Source: Microbacterium sp. APC 3901 (GTDB taxonomy: Bacteria > Actinomycetota > Actinomycetes > Actinomycetales > Microbacteriaceae). Taken from it: a stretch of 64,000 nt of DNA. Each line of letters starts with the position of its first letter. Positions within the stretch are counted from its first letter, which is position 1. The stretch covers positions 119,753-183,752 of the forward strand of contig NZ_JASDCU010000009.1 in NCBI RefSeq assembly GCF_030407765.1, given 5' to 3'. Positions 39,318 to 47,751 of this stretch are shown piece by piece. The notes under the pieces were generated by a model, which saw only the letters and a program-made list of their open reading frames with translations, was not told the DNA's origin and did not search any database. Position numbers and translations under genes: made by a program.

Positions 39318-40340
39318 TCAGCCTGCGGGTTCGAGCTGCACGACGAGGCCGCGATGATCGCTGCCACCGCCGCCGCCGATCACGACCGATCCGGTCGTGG
39401 TCCAGCTGGGCGATGCCATCACGTGGTCGATCGGCGTGCTCAACAGTGCCGGCAGCGAGCTCGGCCAGGTGCCGCTCAGGCCGTTGCCCGATCGGGTGGC
39501 TGCGTCGCGGCAGTAGCCCATGTCGCCGCCGTCGACGCCGAGTCCGGCCATGTGGTCGATCGTCGCGTTGAAATCTCCGGCGAGGATGAAGTCGCCGGCA
39601 GGGCACTGGTCCGCGATCCAGCGCAGATCGCTCTGCCACTGCGCCATATCGTCCACCCGCGGTGCGACGGCGTGCACGGCGACGATCGTCGGGCCCTCGC
39701 CATCGACCGGCATCAGCACCGCACTGGGCACCGAGCCGGTGTTGTTCGAGCCGTCCTCCGACGACGCGATCACGGAGTACTCGCCGAGGTCGGGGGAGAC
39801 CAGGACGGTCGTATGCCACGACTTCGGGCCGTCGACGACGTCGGGTTGGAACTGCACGTGGTGCACCCACATCGGGTGGTCCTGATCACGCAGCAGCACA
39901 GCGACCTGCTCGCCGACCTCTTCCGTGGTCTCGGGGAGCGCGACGATGTCGGCGCCTCGATCGAGGATCTCCCGGGCGATCTCCTCGGCTGACACCGCAT
40001 CGCCGGCGGTGTTCCAGGTGAGCACCCGAAGGCTCGAATCGGTGGGGGCGGGGAGCGTGTCTGCACCGAACCCGCGCAGGAAGCCGATGGCTCCCGTCGC
40101 CGCGGCCCCGAGCAGTGCGACGATCAGGATCGACGCCGCGAAGCCACGCAACGGCTTGGCGAGGAGGAGCAGGAGCGACAGCGCAGCGATGATGAGGAGT
40201 GCTGCGAGCACGACTCCGCGAGCGGCGACGATCTGAGCGAACGGGAAGGTCTGCTCGAGGCGGAAGAACTGCGGCCACACCATGACTGCCGTCGCGATCG
40301 CGAACAGCACGGTAACGAGGATCCCCAGTAGTCGAAACAT
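39318..40340 (-). CDS. Membrane-anchored endonuclease/exonuclease/phosphatase-family protein
   Basis: A 340-residue protein with ATG 40340 (GGAGG just upstream). Three membrane segments in the first 105 residues (LLGILVTVLFAIATAVMVW; VVLAALLIIAALSLLLLLA; ILIVALLGAAATGAIGFL) tether a C-terminal EEP domain. Catalytic residues are visible in order: Asn in WNTAG, Glu in LPETTEE, His in HAVAPR, GDFNAT, and the terminal SDHRGL. The domain would face outside if the usual topology holds. Substrate may be a lipid, sugar phosphate or nucleic acid; not determinable here. Confidence 0.87.
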   Translation of the reverse strand: MFRLLGILVTVLFAIATAVMVWPQFFRLEQTFPFAQIVAARGVVLAALLIIAALSLLLLLAKPLRGFAASILIVALLGAAATGAIGFLRGFGADTLPAPTDSSLRVLTWNTAGDAVSAEEIAREILDRGADIVALPETTEEVGEQVAVLLRDQDHPMWVHHVQFQPDVVDGPKSWHTTVLVSPDLGEYSVIASSEDGSNNTGSVPSAVLMPVDGEGPTIVAVHAVAPRVDDMAQWQSDLRWIADQCPAGDFILAGDFNATIDHMAGLGVDGGDMGYCRDAATRSGNGLSGTWPSSLPALLSTPIDHVMASPSWTTTGSVVIGGGGGSDHRGLVVQLEPAG

Positions 40341-40428
40341 CCCCTCCAGCCTAGAAGTCCTCGCTGTGAAGTCCCTAGAGCGACGGACATGCGCGACCGT
40401 CGTCGGCTGTCGTCGGTACGCTCGGAGC

Positions 40429-41304
40429 ATGGCCTCCGCTCGCTCCCGTCGTTTCGCCGGTCCGTCCGACCTGCACATGCACTCCAACCATTCGGACGGC
40501 ACGGAGGCGCCCGCCGAGGTCGTGCGTCAGGCGCAGCGGTTCGGGGTGCGCACGATGGCGCTGACCGATCATGACCGCACCACGGGGTGGGACGAGGCGG
40601 CGGCGGCGACTGCCGAGCTCGGCATGACGTTCATCCCCGGCATGGAGCTCTCGGCGAAGCACGAATGGCGCAGCGTGCACGTGCTGGGCTATCTGTTCGA
40701 TCCGCTCGACGAGGAGCTCAGAGCCGAGACCGACCGGATCCGAGGGGATCGGATCGGCAGAGCCGAGCGGATCGTGCGCAGCATCGGTCGCGACTACGAC
40801 CTCGACTGGGACGACGTGCTCGCCCAGACCACCCTGGATGCGACGGTCGGCCGTCCGCACATCGCCGACGCTCTCGTCGCTCGGGGGATCGTGCGTGATC
40901 GCACCGAGGCGTTCGACGGGATCCTGCACCCGCGCGAGGGCTACTACGAACCGCATTACGCCCCGGACCCACTGACCGCGGTGCGTCTGATCACGGACGC
41001 CGGAGGAGTGGCGATCATCGCACACCCCGCGACGATCGGCCGCGACCACATGGTGCCGCTGCAGTTCATCGAACGGCTGATCGACGCGGGCTTGGGCGGT
41101 TTCGAGATCGACCACCGTGAGAACACCACGGCGGGCAAGAAGGCGTTGCATGCGATCGCGGCGAAGCACGACCTGATCATCACCGGCTCGAGTGACTACC
41201 ACGGCACGGGAAAACCCAATCTGCCGGGCGAGAACACCACCTCCGACGACATGGTGCAGCGGCTGATCGAGCGCGCGACCGGAACCGCACCGCGCTACGT
41301 CTGA
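40429..41304 (+). CDS. PHP-domain phosphoesterase
   Basis: A 291-residue protein of the PHP family. ATG 40429 starts it just before the first metal motif DLHMHSNHSDGT; further motifs are LTDHDRTTGWDEA, the FIPGMELS motif, GRPHIADAL, AIIAHPATI and the final GSSDYHG. The layout matches stand-alone PHP enzymes such as RNase AM/YciV (3',5'-nucleotide bisphosphate or short-RNA hydrolysis). It is divergent from the EEP gene, with about 90 bases between start codons. Confidence 0.9.
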   Translation: MASARSRRFAGPSDLHMHSNHSDGTEAPAEVVRQAQRFGVRTMALTDHDRTTGWDEAAAATAELGMTFIPGMELSAKHEWRSVHVLGYLFDPLDEELRAETDRIRGDRIGRAERIVRSIGRDYDLDWDDVLAQTTLDATVGRPHIADALVARGIVRDRTEAFDGILHPREGYYEPHYAPDPLTAVRLITDAGGVAIIAHPATIGRDHMVPLQFIERLIDAGLGGFEIDHRENTTAGKKALHAIAAKHDLIITGSSDYHGTGKPNLPGENTTSDDMVQRLIERATGTAPRYV

Positions 41305-41348
41305 TCTCGGGCGTTACGCCCCCCTGAGCTGTGCCTGCGTGGGACAGC

Positions 41349-41387
41349 AGAGGGGGCGGATGCCGCTGCTGCAGCATCCGCCCCTCT
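41349..41387. terminator. Bidirectional terminator between PHP and helicase genes
   Basis: A 14-bp stem with one bulged G (41349-41363 with 41374-41387), between convergent genes and 8 bases from the helicase stop. Confidence 0.7.
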
Positions 41388-41395
41388 GACGTCCA

Positions 41396-42919
41396 TCAGG
41401 CTCCGGTGACCGGAGCTGCTCCTGTGCCGCCCGAGCCGCCACGACGACGGCGGCGACGACGCGCCGGAGCGGGCTTGCCGTCATGGTGCTCCTTGCCGGC
41501 TCCGTCATGGGTGCCGGCGCCCTCGGCGCTGCGATCGGCCGACGGTGCGGACTGCGAGCCATCGGCAGAAGCTTCGGAAGCGCCCTCTGCGAACGTGGAA
41601 CCCACCGGGGTCGAACCGCCCCGCCGACGCCGACGCCGACGAGTGCCGCCCTCGTCCGCGCCCTCCGCTGCGACGTCTGCCGCACGCTCCGGACGCGGAG
41701 CCCGCTCGGTCTTCACCGACTGCGTCTTCGGCGCCGACACGAGGCGGCCCTTCGTTCCGGCGGGGATGTCGAGGTCTTCGAACAGGTGCGGGCTCGACGA
41801 GTACGTCTCGGTGGGTTCGGGCTGGCCGAACTCGAGGGCGCGGTTGATCAGCGCCCACTTGTGCAGGTCTTCCCAGTCGACGAACGTCACGGCGATGCCG
41901 GTCTTGCCCGCGCGCCCGGTGCGGCCGACGCGGTGCAGGTACGTCTTGTCCTCGTCGGGGATCGTGTGGTTGATCACATGCGTGACGTCATCGACGTCGA
42001 TACCGCGGGCGGCGACATCGGTCGCGACCAGCACATCCCGCTTGCCGGCCTTGAAGGCCGCCATCGAGCGCTCGCGCTGATCCTGGCCCATGTCGCCGTG
42101 CACGCCGCCGACATTGAATCCGCGGTCCGAGAGCTCGTCGACCAGACGCTGCGCGGCACGCTTCGTGCGCGTGAAGATGACGGTCTTGCCGCGACCCTCG
42201 GCCTGCAGGATGCGCGCGATGATCTCGTCCTTGTCGAGCGAGTGCGCCCGGTAGACGAGGTGCTTGATGTTGGCCTGCGTGAGGCCCTCATCGGGGTCGC
42301 TGGCACGGATGTGGATCGGGTTCGACATGAACCGCCGAGCGAGCGCGACGATCGGGCCGGGCATGGTCGCGGAGAACAGCTGCGTGTGCCGCACGGCGGG
42401 GACCTTCTGGAAGATCTTCTCGATGTCGGCGAGGAAGCCGAGGTCGAGCATCTTGTCTGCCTCGTCGAGCACGACCTCGGTCGCGTTCGACAGGTCGAGC
42501 AGGCGCTGGCCTGCGAGGTCGATCAGACGACCGGGCGTGCCGACCACGATCTGCGCCCCGGCCTTGAGCTGGTCGATCTGGCCCTCGTACGCCTTGCCGC
42601 CGTAGATCGCGACGACGCTCGTCGAGCGATTGCTCGTGAGCAGGTCGATGTCCTCGTACACCTGCACCGCGAGTTCGCGAGTGGGAACGACGATGAGCGC
42701 CTTGACGCCGTGCTCGGGATCGAGCCCCAGTCTCTGCACCACGGGGATGCCGAATCCGAAGGTCTTGCCGGTGCCGGTCTTGGCCTGGCCGATGATGTCC
42801 TGGCCGGGAAGGCCGAGGGGGATTGTCTGCTCCTGGATGGGGAAGGCGTCGACGATGCCCTTGGCGGCGAGTGCGTCGATGATGTCCTGATCGATTCCGA
42901 GATCAGCGAAGGTTGTCAA
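41396..42919 (-). CDS. DEAD-box RNA helicase
   Basis: A 507-residue DEAD-box helicase. Motifs: Q motif (DAFPIQEQTIPLGL), I AKTGTGKT, Ia PTRELAVQVY, II VLDEADKMLDLGF, III SATMPG, and VI HRVGRTGRAG. The core ends near residue 375; the remaining 130 residues are a linker plus two Arg-rich clusters (RRRRRRGGST and RRRRRRGGSG) likely to bind RNA. It is distinct from the helicase at 25056, with a longer tail and different core. The family unwinds short RNA duplexes in ribosome assembly and mRNA decay. Confidence 0.93.
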   Translation of the reverse strand: MTTFADLGIDQDIIDALAAKGIVDAFPIQEQTIPLGLPGQDIIGQAKTGTGKTFGFGIPVVQRLGLDPEHGVKALIVVPTRELAVQVYEDIDLLTSNRSTSVVAIYGGKAYEGQIDQLKAGAQIVVGTPGRLIDLAGQRLLDLSNATEVVLDEADKMLDLGFLADIEKIFQKVPAVRHTQLFSATMPGPIVALARRFMSNPIHIRASDPDEGLTQANIKHLVYRAHSLDKDEIIARILQAEGRGKTVIFTRTKRAAQRLVDELSDRGFNVGGVHGDMGQDQRERSMAAFKAGKRDVLVATDVAARGIDVDDVTHVINHTIPDEDKTYLHRVGRTGRAGKTGIAVTFVDWEDLHKWALINRALEFGQPEPTETYSSSPHLFEDLDIPAGTKGRLVSAPKTQSVKTERAPRPERAADVAAEGADEGGTRRRRRRRGGSTPVGSTFAEGASEASADGSQSAPSADRSAEGAGTHDGAGKEHHDGKPAPARRRRRRRGGSGGTGAAPVTGA

Positions 42920-43077
42920 TGTTCAGATTGCCTGTCCGGCGACCTGCGAGGATCGCCACGTTCACGGATCCACGCCGTCTTTGTGCCACAGGCGCGGGCC
43001 CCGCTCCGACGGCGGGGACACCGACAGCCTACCCGAGGGGGTGGCGGCGCCCGGAAGGACTCCTGCGTCCGAGTATT

Positions 43078-43800
43078 GTGAACCCCGTGGTGAACTGGTT
43101 CTGGAAGCGTAGGACGCCCCGGCGCACACTGACGTTGCGCAGTCGAGGGGATCAAGGCGCGGCGACGCGCGTCGACTTCGCCGAACTCGCGCCGGAGCTG
43201 CCACGATTCCTCGGACAGGCCGCATACCTGCAGCTGGGCTACTTCGAGACGCTCACCCGGCTGATCAGGGCGACGCCCGAACTCTCCGAGAAGGAATCCC
43301 TGTCCCGTGCTGCCGGTGCCGCGCTGACGAAGCATCGGGCGATCGTCGAACTGATCGCCGAGCGCGGTGACGATCCGACGCAGCTCATGCTCCCGTTCCG
43401 CGAGAACCTCGACGCCTTCCGCCGCAAGACGATCGGGGCACGTCCGCGCGAGACGCTGTTGGCCGTCTACATCACCGCAGGCATGCTGGACGACTTCTAC
43501 TTCGCGCTCGCCTCGAGCTACGGCGAGACCGGCGAGCGGGTGGCGGCGATCCTGGCCGAGGACGATGCGCGCCACGAGATCGTCGCGATCATCCAGGAGA
43601 CCATCGACGGCGACGGCGAATGGCGGTCGCTGCTCTCGATGTGGGCACGCCGCCTGGTGGGGGACACGATTCTGGTGTGCCGCTCGGCGCTGCGGCAGCC
43701 CGAGCTCGCGGCCATGAGCGAAGACCGCGTCGAGCTGGTCTACACCGAGCTGATGGGCGCGCACGCCCGGCGCATGGATGCGATGGGTCTCGCTTCCTAG
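43078..43800 (+). CDS. Ferritin-like-fold protein, tRNA hydroxylase (MiaE)-like
   Basis: About 240 residues from GTG 43078; GTG codons at 43087 and 43090 are alternatives and no strong ribosome binding site decides. The body is helical and contains pairs reminiscent of a diiron four-helix bundle: glutamates in GYFETLTRL, the segment LTKHRAIVELI, and EDDARHEIVAI. This matches the actinobacterial ferritin-like-fold proteins annotated near DEAD-box helicases. Actual hydroxylase activity is unproven. It is divergent from the helicase gene. Confidence 0.72.
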   Translation: MNPVVNWFWKRRTPRRTLTLRSRGDQGAATRVDFAELAPELPRFLGQAAYLQLGYFETLTRLIRATPELSEKESLSRAAGAALTKHRAIVELIAERGDDPTQLMLPFRENLDAFRRKTIGARPRETLLAVYITAGMLDDFYFALASSYGETGERVAAILAEDDARHEIVAIIQETIDGDGEWRSLLSMWARRLVGDTILVCRSALRQPELAAMSEDRVELVYTELMGAHARRMDAMGLAS

Positions 43801-43810
43801 ACCGAGACGC

Positions 43811-44098
43811 TCAGATGCCGAGCGCGGCCTTGGCGGACGCGTCGGATCGACGGCGTGAGGCGACGATCGCGACGGTGGCCGCGGCTGCGACGAGGACGGA
43901 GCCGACGATGCTCGCGACCCACAGCCAGATGCTGTCCTCTCCCACGCCGAGCCATTGCAGCCCCGTGTAGAACAGCGCTGCGAGCGCGGTGGCGATCGCG
44001 GGCGTCAGGGCGACCCCGCGCAGCTCGCGGCCACCGATCATGTAGTGGGCCGCGATGCCGAGCGCACACGCTCCGACGAGAGCGAGGAGGATGTACAT
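43811..44098 (-). CDS. Small membrane protein, unknown
   Basis: A 95-residue protein with three hydrophobic segments (YILLALVGACALGIAAHYM; ALTPAIATALAALFYTGLQW; IWLWVASIVGSVLVAAAATV) and a short basic tail. It follows the DUF3107 gene by 7 bases on the same strand, so the two form one transcription unit. I do not recognise a family. Confidence 0.7.
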   Translation of the reverse strand: MYILLALVGACALGIAAHYMIGGRELRGVALTPAIATALAALFYTGLQWLGVGEDSIWLWVASIVGSVLVAAAATVAIVASRRRSDASAKAALGI

Positions 44099-44105
44099 CG
44101 TGGCG

Positions 44106-44330
44106 TCAGGCGAAGAAGCCGACGCGACGAGACTCCTCGGTGCCGAGCTCGATGTACGCGAGGTTCGCGGTCGGAACCAGGTAGGAGTTGCCCTTCACAT
44201 CGGCGAAGCTCAGGTGAGAGGTGTTCTGCTCGAGAGCCGAGGAGACCTGCGAGCGGACCTCGTCCGCGCTCGAAGCGGTCTCGAAGCTGAGCTCGCGGCC
44301 GGTGTTGATGATGCCGATGCGGATTTCCAC
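44106..44330 (-). CDS. DUF3107 protein
   Basis: A 74-residue protein from GTG 44330 (AGGAGT upstream). VEIRIGIINTGRELSFETA and VKGNSYLVPTANLAYIELG match DUF3107, a short actinobacterial family usually encoded near the AdnAB/NudC/UvrD2 repair block, as here. It is small, probably cytoplasmic and of unknown function. The frame is open further upstream to 44720, which is antisense of adnA and not credible. Confidence 0.9.
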   Translation of the reverse strand: MEIRIGIINTGRELSFETASSADEVRSQVSSALEQNTSHLSFADVKGNSYLVPTANLAYIELGTEESRRVGFFA

Positions 44331-44517
44331 GCGTACTCCTGTTTTCCAGTCGACGATGCTGTGGTCGAGTCGGCCTCGGAGGCCGACGACTGCGCCCAAC
44401 TCTACCGGGCGGCGGGACGACGGGATCCGCCGACCGGGCCGGTTTCGCCCTGAGCGCACAGCGTCGCGGGAACGGCGGCGGGCGGCGATGTCCGTGCGCC
44501 GCAGTAGCGTGGAGGAC

Positions 44518-47500
44518 ATGACAGAGGACGCCGCGCAGAACGCCGTGATCGGCGCAGACGTGTCGGCATCCGGCGTCATCATCGGGGCGCCGGGAACCGG
44601 CAAGACCCACACGCTCACCGAGCGCGTCGTGCATCTGCTCGACACCGTCGGGATGCGTCCGGAGCAGCTGCTCGTCCTCACGCCGAGCAGGCAGGCGGCC
44701 ACCGCGCTGCGCGACCGCATCGGCGTCAGGATCGGTCAGGCCACTCCGGGCCCGTTGGCGAGGTCTCTCGGGTCGTTCGCCTTCCAGGTCGTCCGCGGAG
44801 CGATGGTGCGGGCAGGAGCAGAGCCGCCGGCCCTCCTGACCGGGGCAGACCAGGACCGCCTGATCGCCGAGCTGCTCGCGGGCGATGCGGAGGACGAGCG
44901 CATCGAGTGGCCGCAGGCGCTGAGCCCCGCGGTCCGCTCATCGAAGGGCTTCCGTTCCGAGCTCCGTGCGTTCCTCGCCGAGTGCGTCGAGCTCGGTGCA
45001 CAGCCCGAGGAGCTGCGGGCAGCCGACGATCCCGCGTGGTCGGCCGTCGCCGACTTCCTGGTCGAGTACCGCGCGGTGCTCGATCTGGCGCGGGCATCCC
45101 ACCGAGACGCCGCAGATCTGCTCGCCGAGGCGCGCACGATCCTCCAGACGGCGGAGTCGGCCGTGCTGGGCCCCCTCGCCGACCTCAGAGTCGTGCTCAT
45201 CGACGACGCGCAGGAGCTCACACGCGGCGGGATCGCGGTGGTCGAGGCGCTGCGTGCACGAGGCACGGCGGTACTCGCGTTCGGCGATCCCGACATCTCC
45301 TCCGGAGCGTTCCGCGGAGCGAGCCCGGAGCTGTTCGCTCAGCTCGCGGCCGCGCTCGGCGAGGTGCACGTCCTCGACGCGCCCCACCGGCAGGCGCCGG
45401 CTCTCACAGCGTTGACCCGCACCGTCACGCAGGCGATCGGTGCATCCGGTCGAGTCGACCACCGGCGTGCCCCCGAACCGCCCGAGGCACGGGCGCCAGG
45501 AAGCCCGACCGATGTCAGCACCTTCGTCGCGCCGTCGCCGCACGAAGAACTCGACCGCATCGCCGGCGTCATGCGCGAATGGCATCTCACCGACGATGTT
45601 CCGTGGGACCGGATCGCGGTGATCGCGCACGACACCCGCCAGGTGACGCAGCTCGAGTCCGAGCTCGCGGCGCGCGAGATCCCGACGAGGGCGGCGGGTG
45701 TGCAGCGCCCCCTCGGCTCCGAGCAGATCGTGCGCGACATCGTCGGCATCGTGCGCCTGGCCCTCACCCCACCCGATGCGCGGACCTCACAGGACTGGGA
45801 GGAGGCGCTCCGCACTCCTTTCGGCGGTATGGACGCGATCGGTCTGCGGCGCCTTCGCGCACGTCTGCGCCATATCGAGCTCGACCTCGGGGGCTCCACG
45901 CCGGCTCGCGAACTGCTGCGTCAGGCACTGGCATCGCCTGACCATTTCACTCTCATCGACGCGCAGGAGTCCCGCCTGGCCGCGCGCTTCGCAACGACCG
46001 TCGCCGAGGTGGCGGCCGCGGCGGCCGCCGGCGAGACGATCCATGATCTCCTGTGGAGGGTCTGGGATCAGTCCAGGGCAGTCGACGGACGCAAGCTCCA
46101 GGTCGCGTGGCGTGAGATGTCGCTGCAGCCCAGCGGTGCGGAGACCGCGAGAGCCCTCGACGCTCTCGTCTCGTTGTTCGGTGCGGCGAAGCGGTTCGTC
46201 GAACGCACGCCGAACGAGAAGCCGGAGGTGTTCGTACGCGACATCCTCGACAGCGAGGTGCCTGAAGACTCCCTCTCGAGTCCCGACCGGCCGGGCCGGG
46301 TGACCCTGCTCACGCCGGCGACCGCGCTCGGCACCGAGTTCGACGCCGTCGTGGTGGCCGGAGTGCAGGACGGCATCTGGCCGAACGTGCGACTGCGCGG
46401 TGGGATGCTGCAGTCCTGGCGTCTCGCCGATGCGCTGCTCGCGGCCCGCGCCGGAACCGCAGAGAACGCGCCAGAGACGCTCGACCGCCGCCGCGCGGCC
46501 CTTCACGATGAGCTGCGTCTCTTCGTGCGCGCGATCTCCCGCTCTCGTCGCAGGCTCCTGATCACCGCGGTGGACGACGACGACCTGACGCCCAGCCCGT
46601 TCTTCGGGTTCCTCCCACCTCCCGATCCACCAGAGCTGCATGCCTCGGCGGAGCATCCGCTCACGCTGCGGGGGCTCGTCGCTCGGCATCGCCGAGTGCT
46701 GACGACCTCGACCTCGCCTGCCGCGCGAGACCACGCGTCTGCCCAGCTGGCGGTGCTCGCGAGAGAGGGCGTGCCGGGGGCCGACCCATCCGAGTGGTAC
46801 GGCGTGACTCCGCCGACGACCGACGCCCCGCTGCACGACCTCGCGGTCGACGCAGCTCGGGTGTCACCGTCGCGCATGGAGTCCTTCGAGGAATGCGAGC
46901 TGAACTGGGCGGTCTCCGCGCTCGGGGGCGACACCGTCATGCCTCCGTCGGCGGGGATCGGCACGATCATCCACGAAGCGATGGAGCAGGTGCCTGAGGG
47001 AGAGCTGGATCGCCTGCGCGATGTTCTCGCCGAGCACTGGCCCGAGCTCGATTTCGAGACGGCCTGGATCGGCAGGAAGGAGCGCCGTCGGGCCGACCTG
47101 TACATCGATCGACTGCACAGCTATCTCTCGGACGTCACCGAGGAAGGCGGTCGCGTGATAGCCGGCGAGGTCGAGTTCCGGTTCGCGGTCGAGGTCCCCG
47201 AGGAGATCGGCGCTCCACCGAGCGTCCGAGCGGCGAGCACGGAGCCGGACGCCCACCCTCACCACGCGATAGTTCACGGTTTCATCGACAGGGTCGAGGC
47301 GTACACCGCCGGGGGCGGAGAGCACGCGAAGGCCCGAGGGCAGAGATGGACACGGATGGCCGATGCGCAGGGAGGCGAGCGCGTCGTGGTCGTCGATCTG
47401 AAGACGGGCAAGTACGAGCCGGAGAGCGAGCAGAAGGTCGCGGACCACGCGCAGCTCGCGGCATACCAGGTGGCTGTGCAGGAGGGGCTCATCGCCGGAG

Positions 47501-47751
47501 CGCATCCGGCGGCGCTGGCCGGTGCCCGGCTCGTGCTGGTCGCCAAGACCCTGGCCGGGAGCGACTTCCGCGTCGCACACCAGCACACTCTCGCGGGCGA
47601 AGAGCGGGTGCAGTTCCTCGGGCGCATCGCCGAGGCTGCTCGGGGCATGTCGGCGTCGAGCTTCACCGCGCACGTCGAGGCGCACTGCGCAGACACGCAG
47701 TGGCGGGTCCAGCCGTGCCGCATACACACCGTCGCGGCGGTGAGCGCGTGA
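44518..47751 (+). CDS. adnA: AdnA-like UvrD-family helicase/nuclease subunit
   Basis: With ATG 44518 the product is 1077 residues. A UvrD-type motor comes first: QNAVI (Q motif, residue 7 on), Walker A GAPGTGKT (23-30), motif II LIDDAQELT (with DDAQ instead of DExQ), and later LTPATALGTEFDAVVVAG (motif V-like). A RecB/PD-(D/E)XK nuclease domain closes it, with Glu in AGEVEFRF and VVDLKTGKY (Asp960, Lys962). The layout and the adjoining second copy match mycobacterial AdnA, which with AdnB forms a DNA double-strand-break resecting motor-nuclease. Cysteines flank the nuclease domain, but the last group is incomplete. ATG 44488 is an alternative start. Its stop overlaps adnB (GTGA). Confidence 0.88.
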   Translation: MTEDAAQNAVIGADVSASGVIIGAPGTGKTHTLTERVVHLLDTVGMRPEQLLVLTPSRQAATALRDRIGVRIGQATPGPLARSLGSFAFQVVRGAMVRAGAEPPALLTGADQDRLIAELLAGDAEDERIEWPQALSPAVRSSKGFRSELRAFLAECVELGAQPEELRAADDPAWSAVADFLVEYRAVLDLARASHRDAADLLAEARTILQTAESAVLGPLADLRVVLIDDAQELTRGGIAVVEALRARGTAVLAFGDPDISSGAFRGASPELFAQLAAALGEVHVLDAPHRQAPALTALTRTVTQAIGASGRVDHRRAPEPPEARAPGSPTDVSTFVAPSPHEELDRIAGVMREWHLTDDVPWDRIAVIAHDTRQVTQLESELAAREIPTRAAGVQRPLGSEQIVRDIVGIVRLALTPPDARTSQDWEEALRTPFGGMDAIGLRRLRARLRHIELDLGGSTPARELLRQALASPDHFTLIDAQESRLAARFATTVAEVAAAAAAGETIHDLLWRVWDQSRAVDGRKLQVAWREMSLQPSGAETARALDALVSLFGAAKRFVERTPNEKPEVFVRDILDSEVPEDSLSSPDRPGRVTLLTPATALGTEFDAVVVAGVQDGIWPNVRLRGGMLQSWRLADALLAARAGTAENAPETLDRRRAALHDELRLFVRAISRSRRRLLITAVDDDDLTPSPFFGFLPPPDPPELHASAEHPLTLRGLVARHRRVLTTSTSPAARDHASAQLAVLAREGVPGADPSEWYGVTPPTTDAPLHDLAVDAARVSPSRMESFEECELNWAVSALGGDTVMPPSAGIGTIIHEAMEQVPEGELDRLRDVLAEHWPELDFETAWIGRKERRRADLYIDRLHSYLSDVTEEGGRVIAGEVEFRFAVEVPEEIGAPPSVRAASTEPDAHPHHAIVHGFIDRVEAYTAGGGEHAKARGQRWTRMADAQGGERVVVVDLKTGKYEPESEQKVADHAQLAAYQVAVQEGLIAGAHPAALAGARLVLVAKTLAGSDFRVAHQHTLAGEERVQFLGRIAEAARGMSASSFTAHVEAHCADTQWRVQPCRIHTVAAVSA

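Noticed and set aside
44221..44517. Upstream extension of the adnA frame.
   Set aside because: It is antisense to the DUF3107 gene and has no ribosome binding site; the credible starts are 44488 or 44518.
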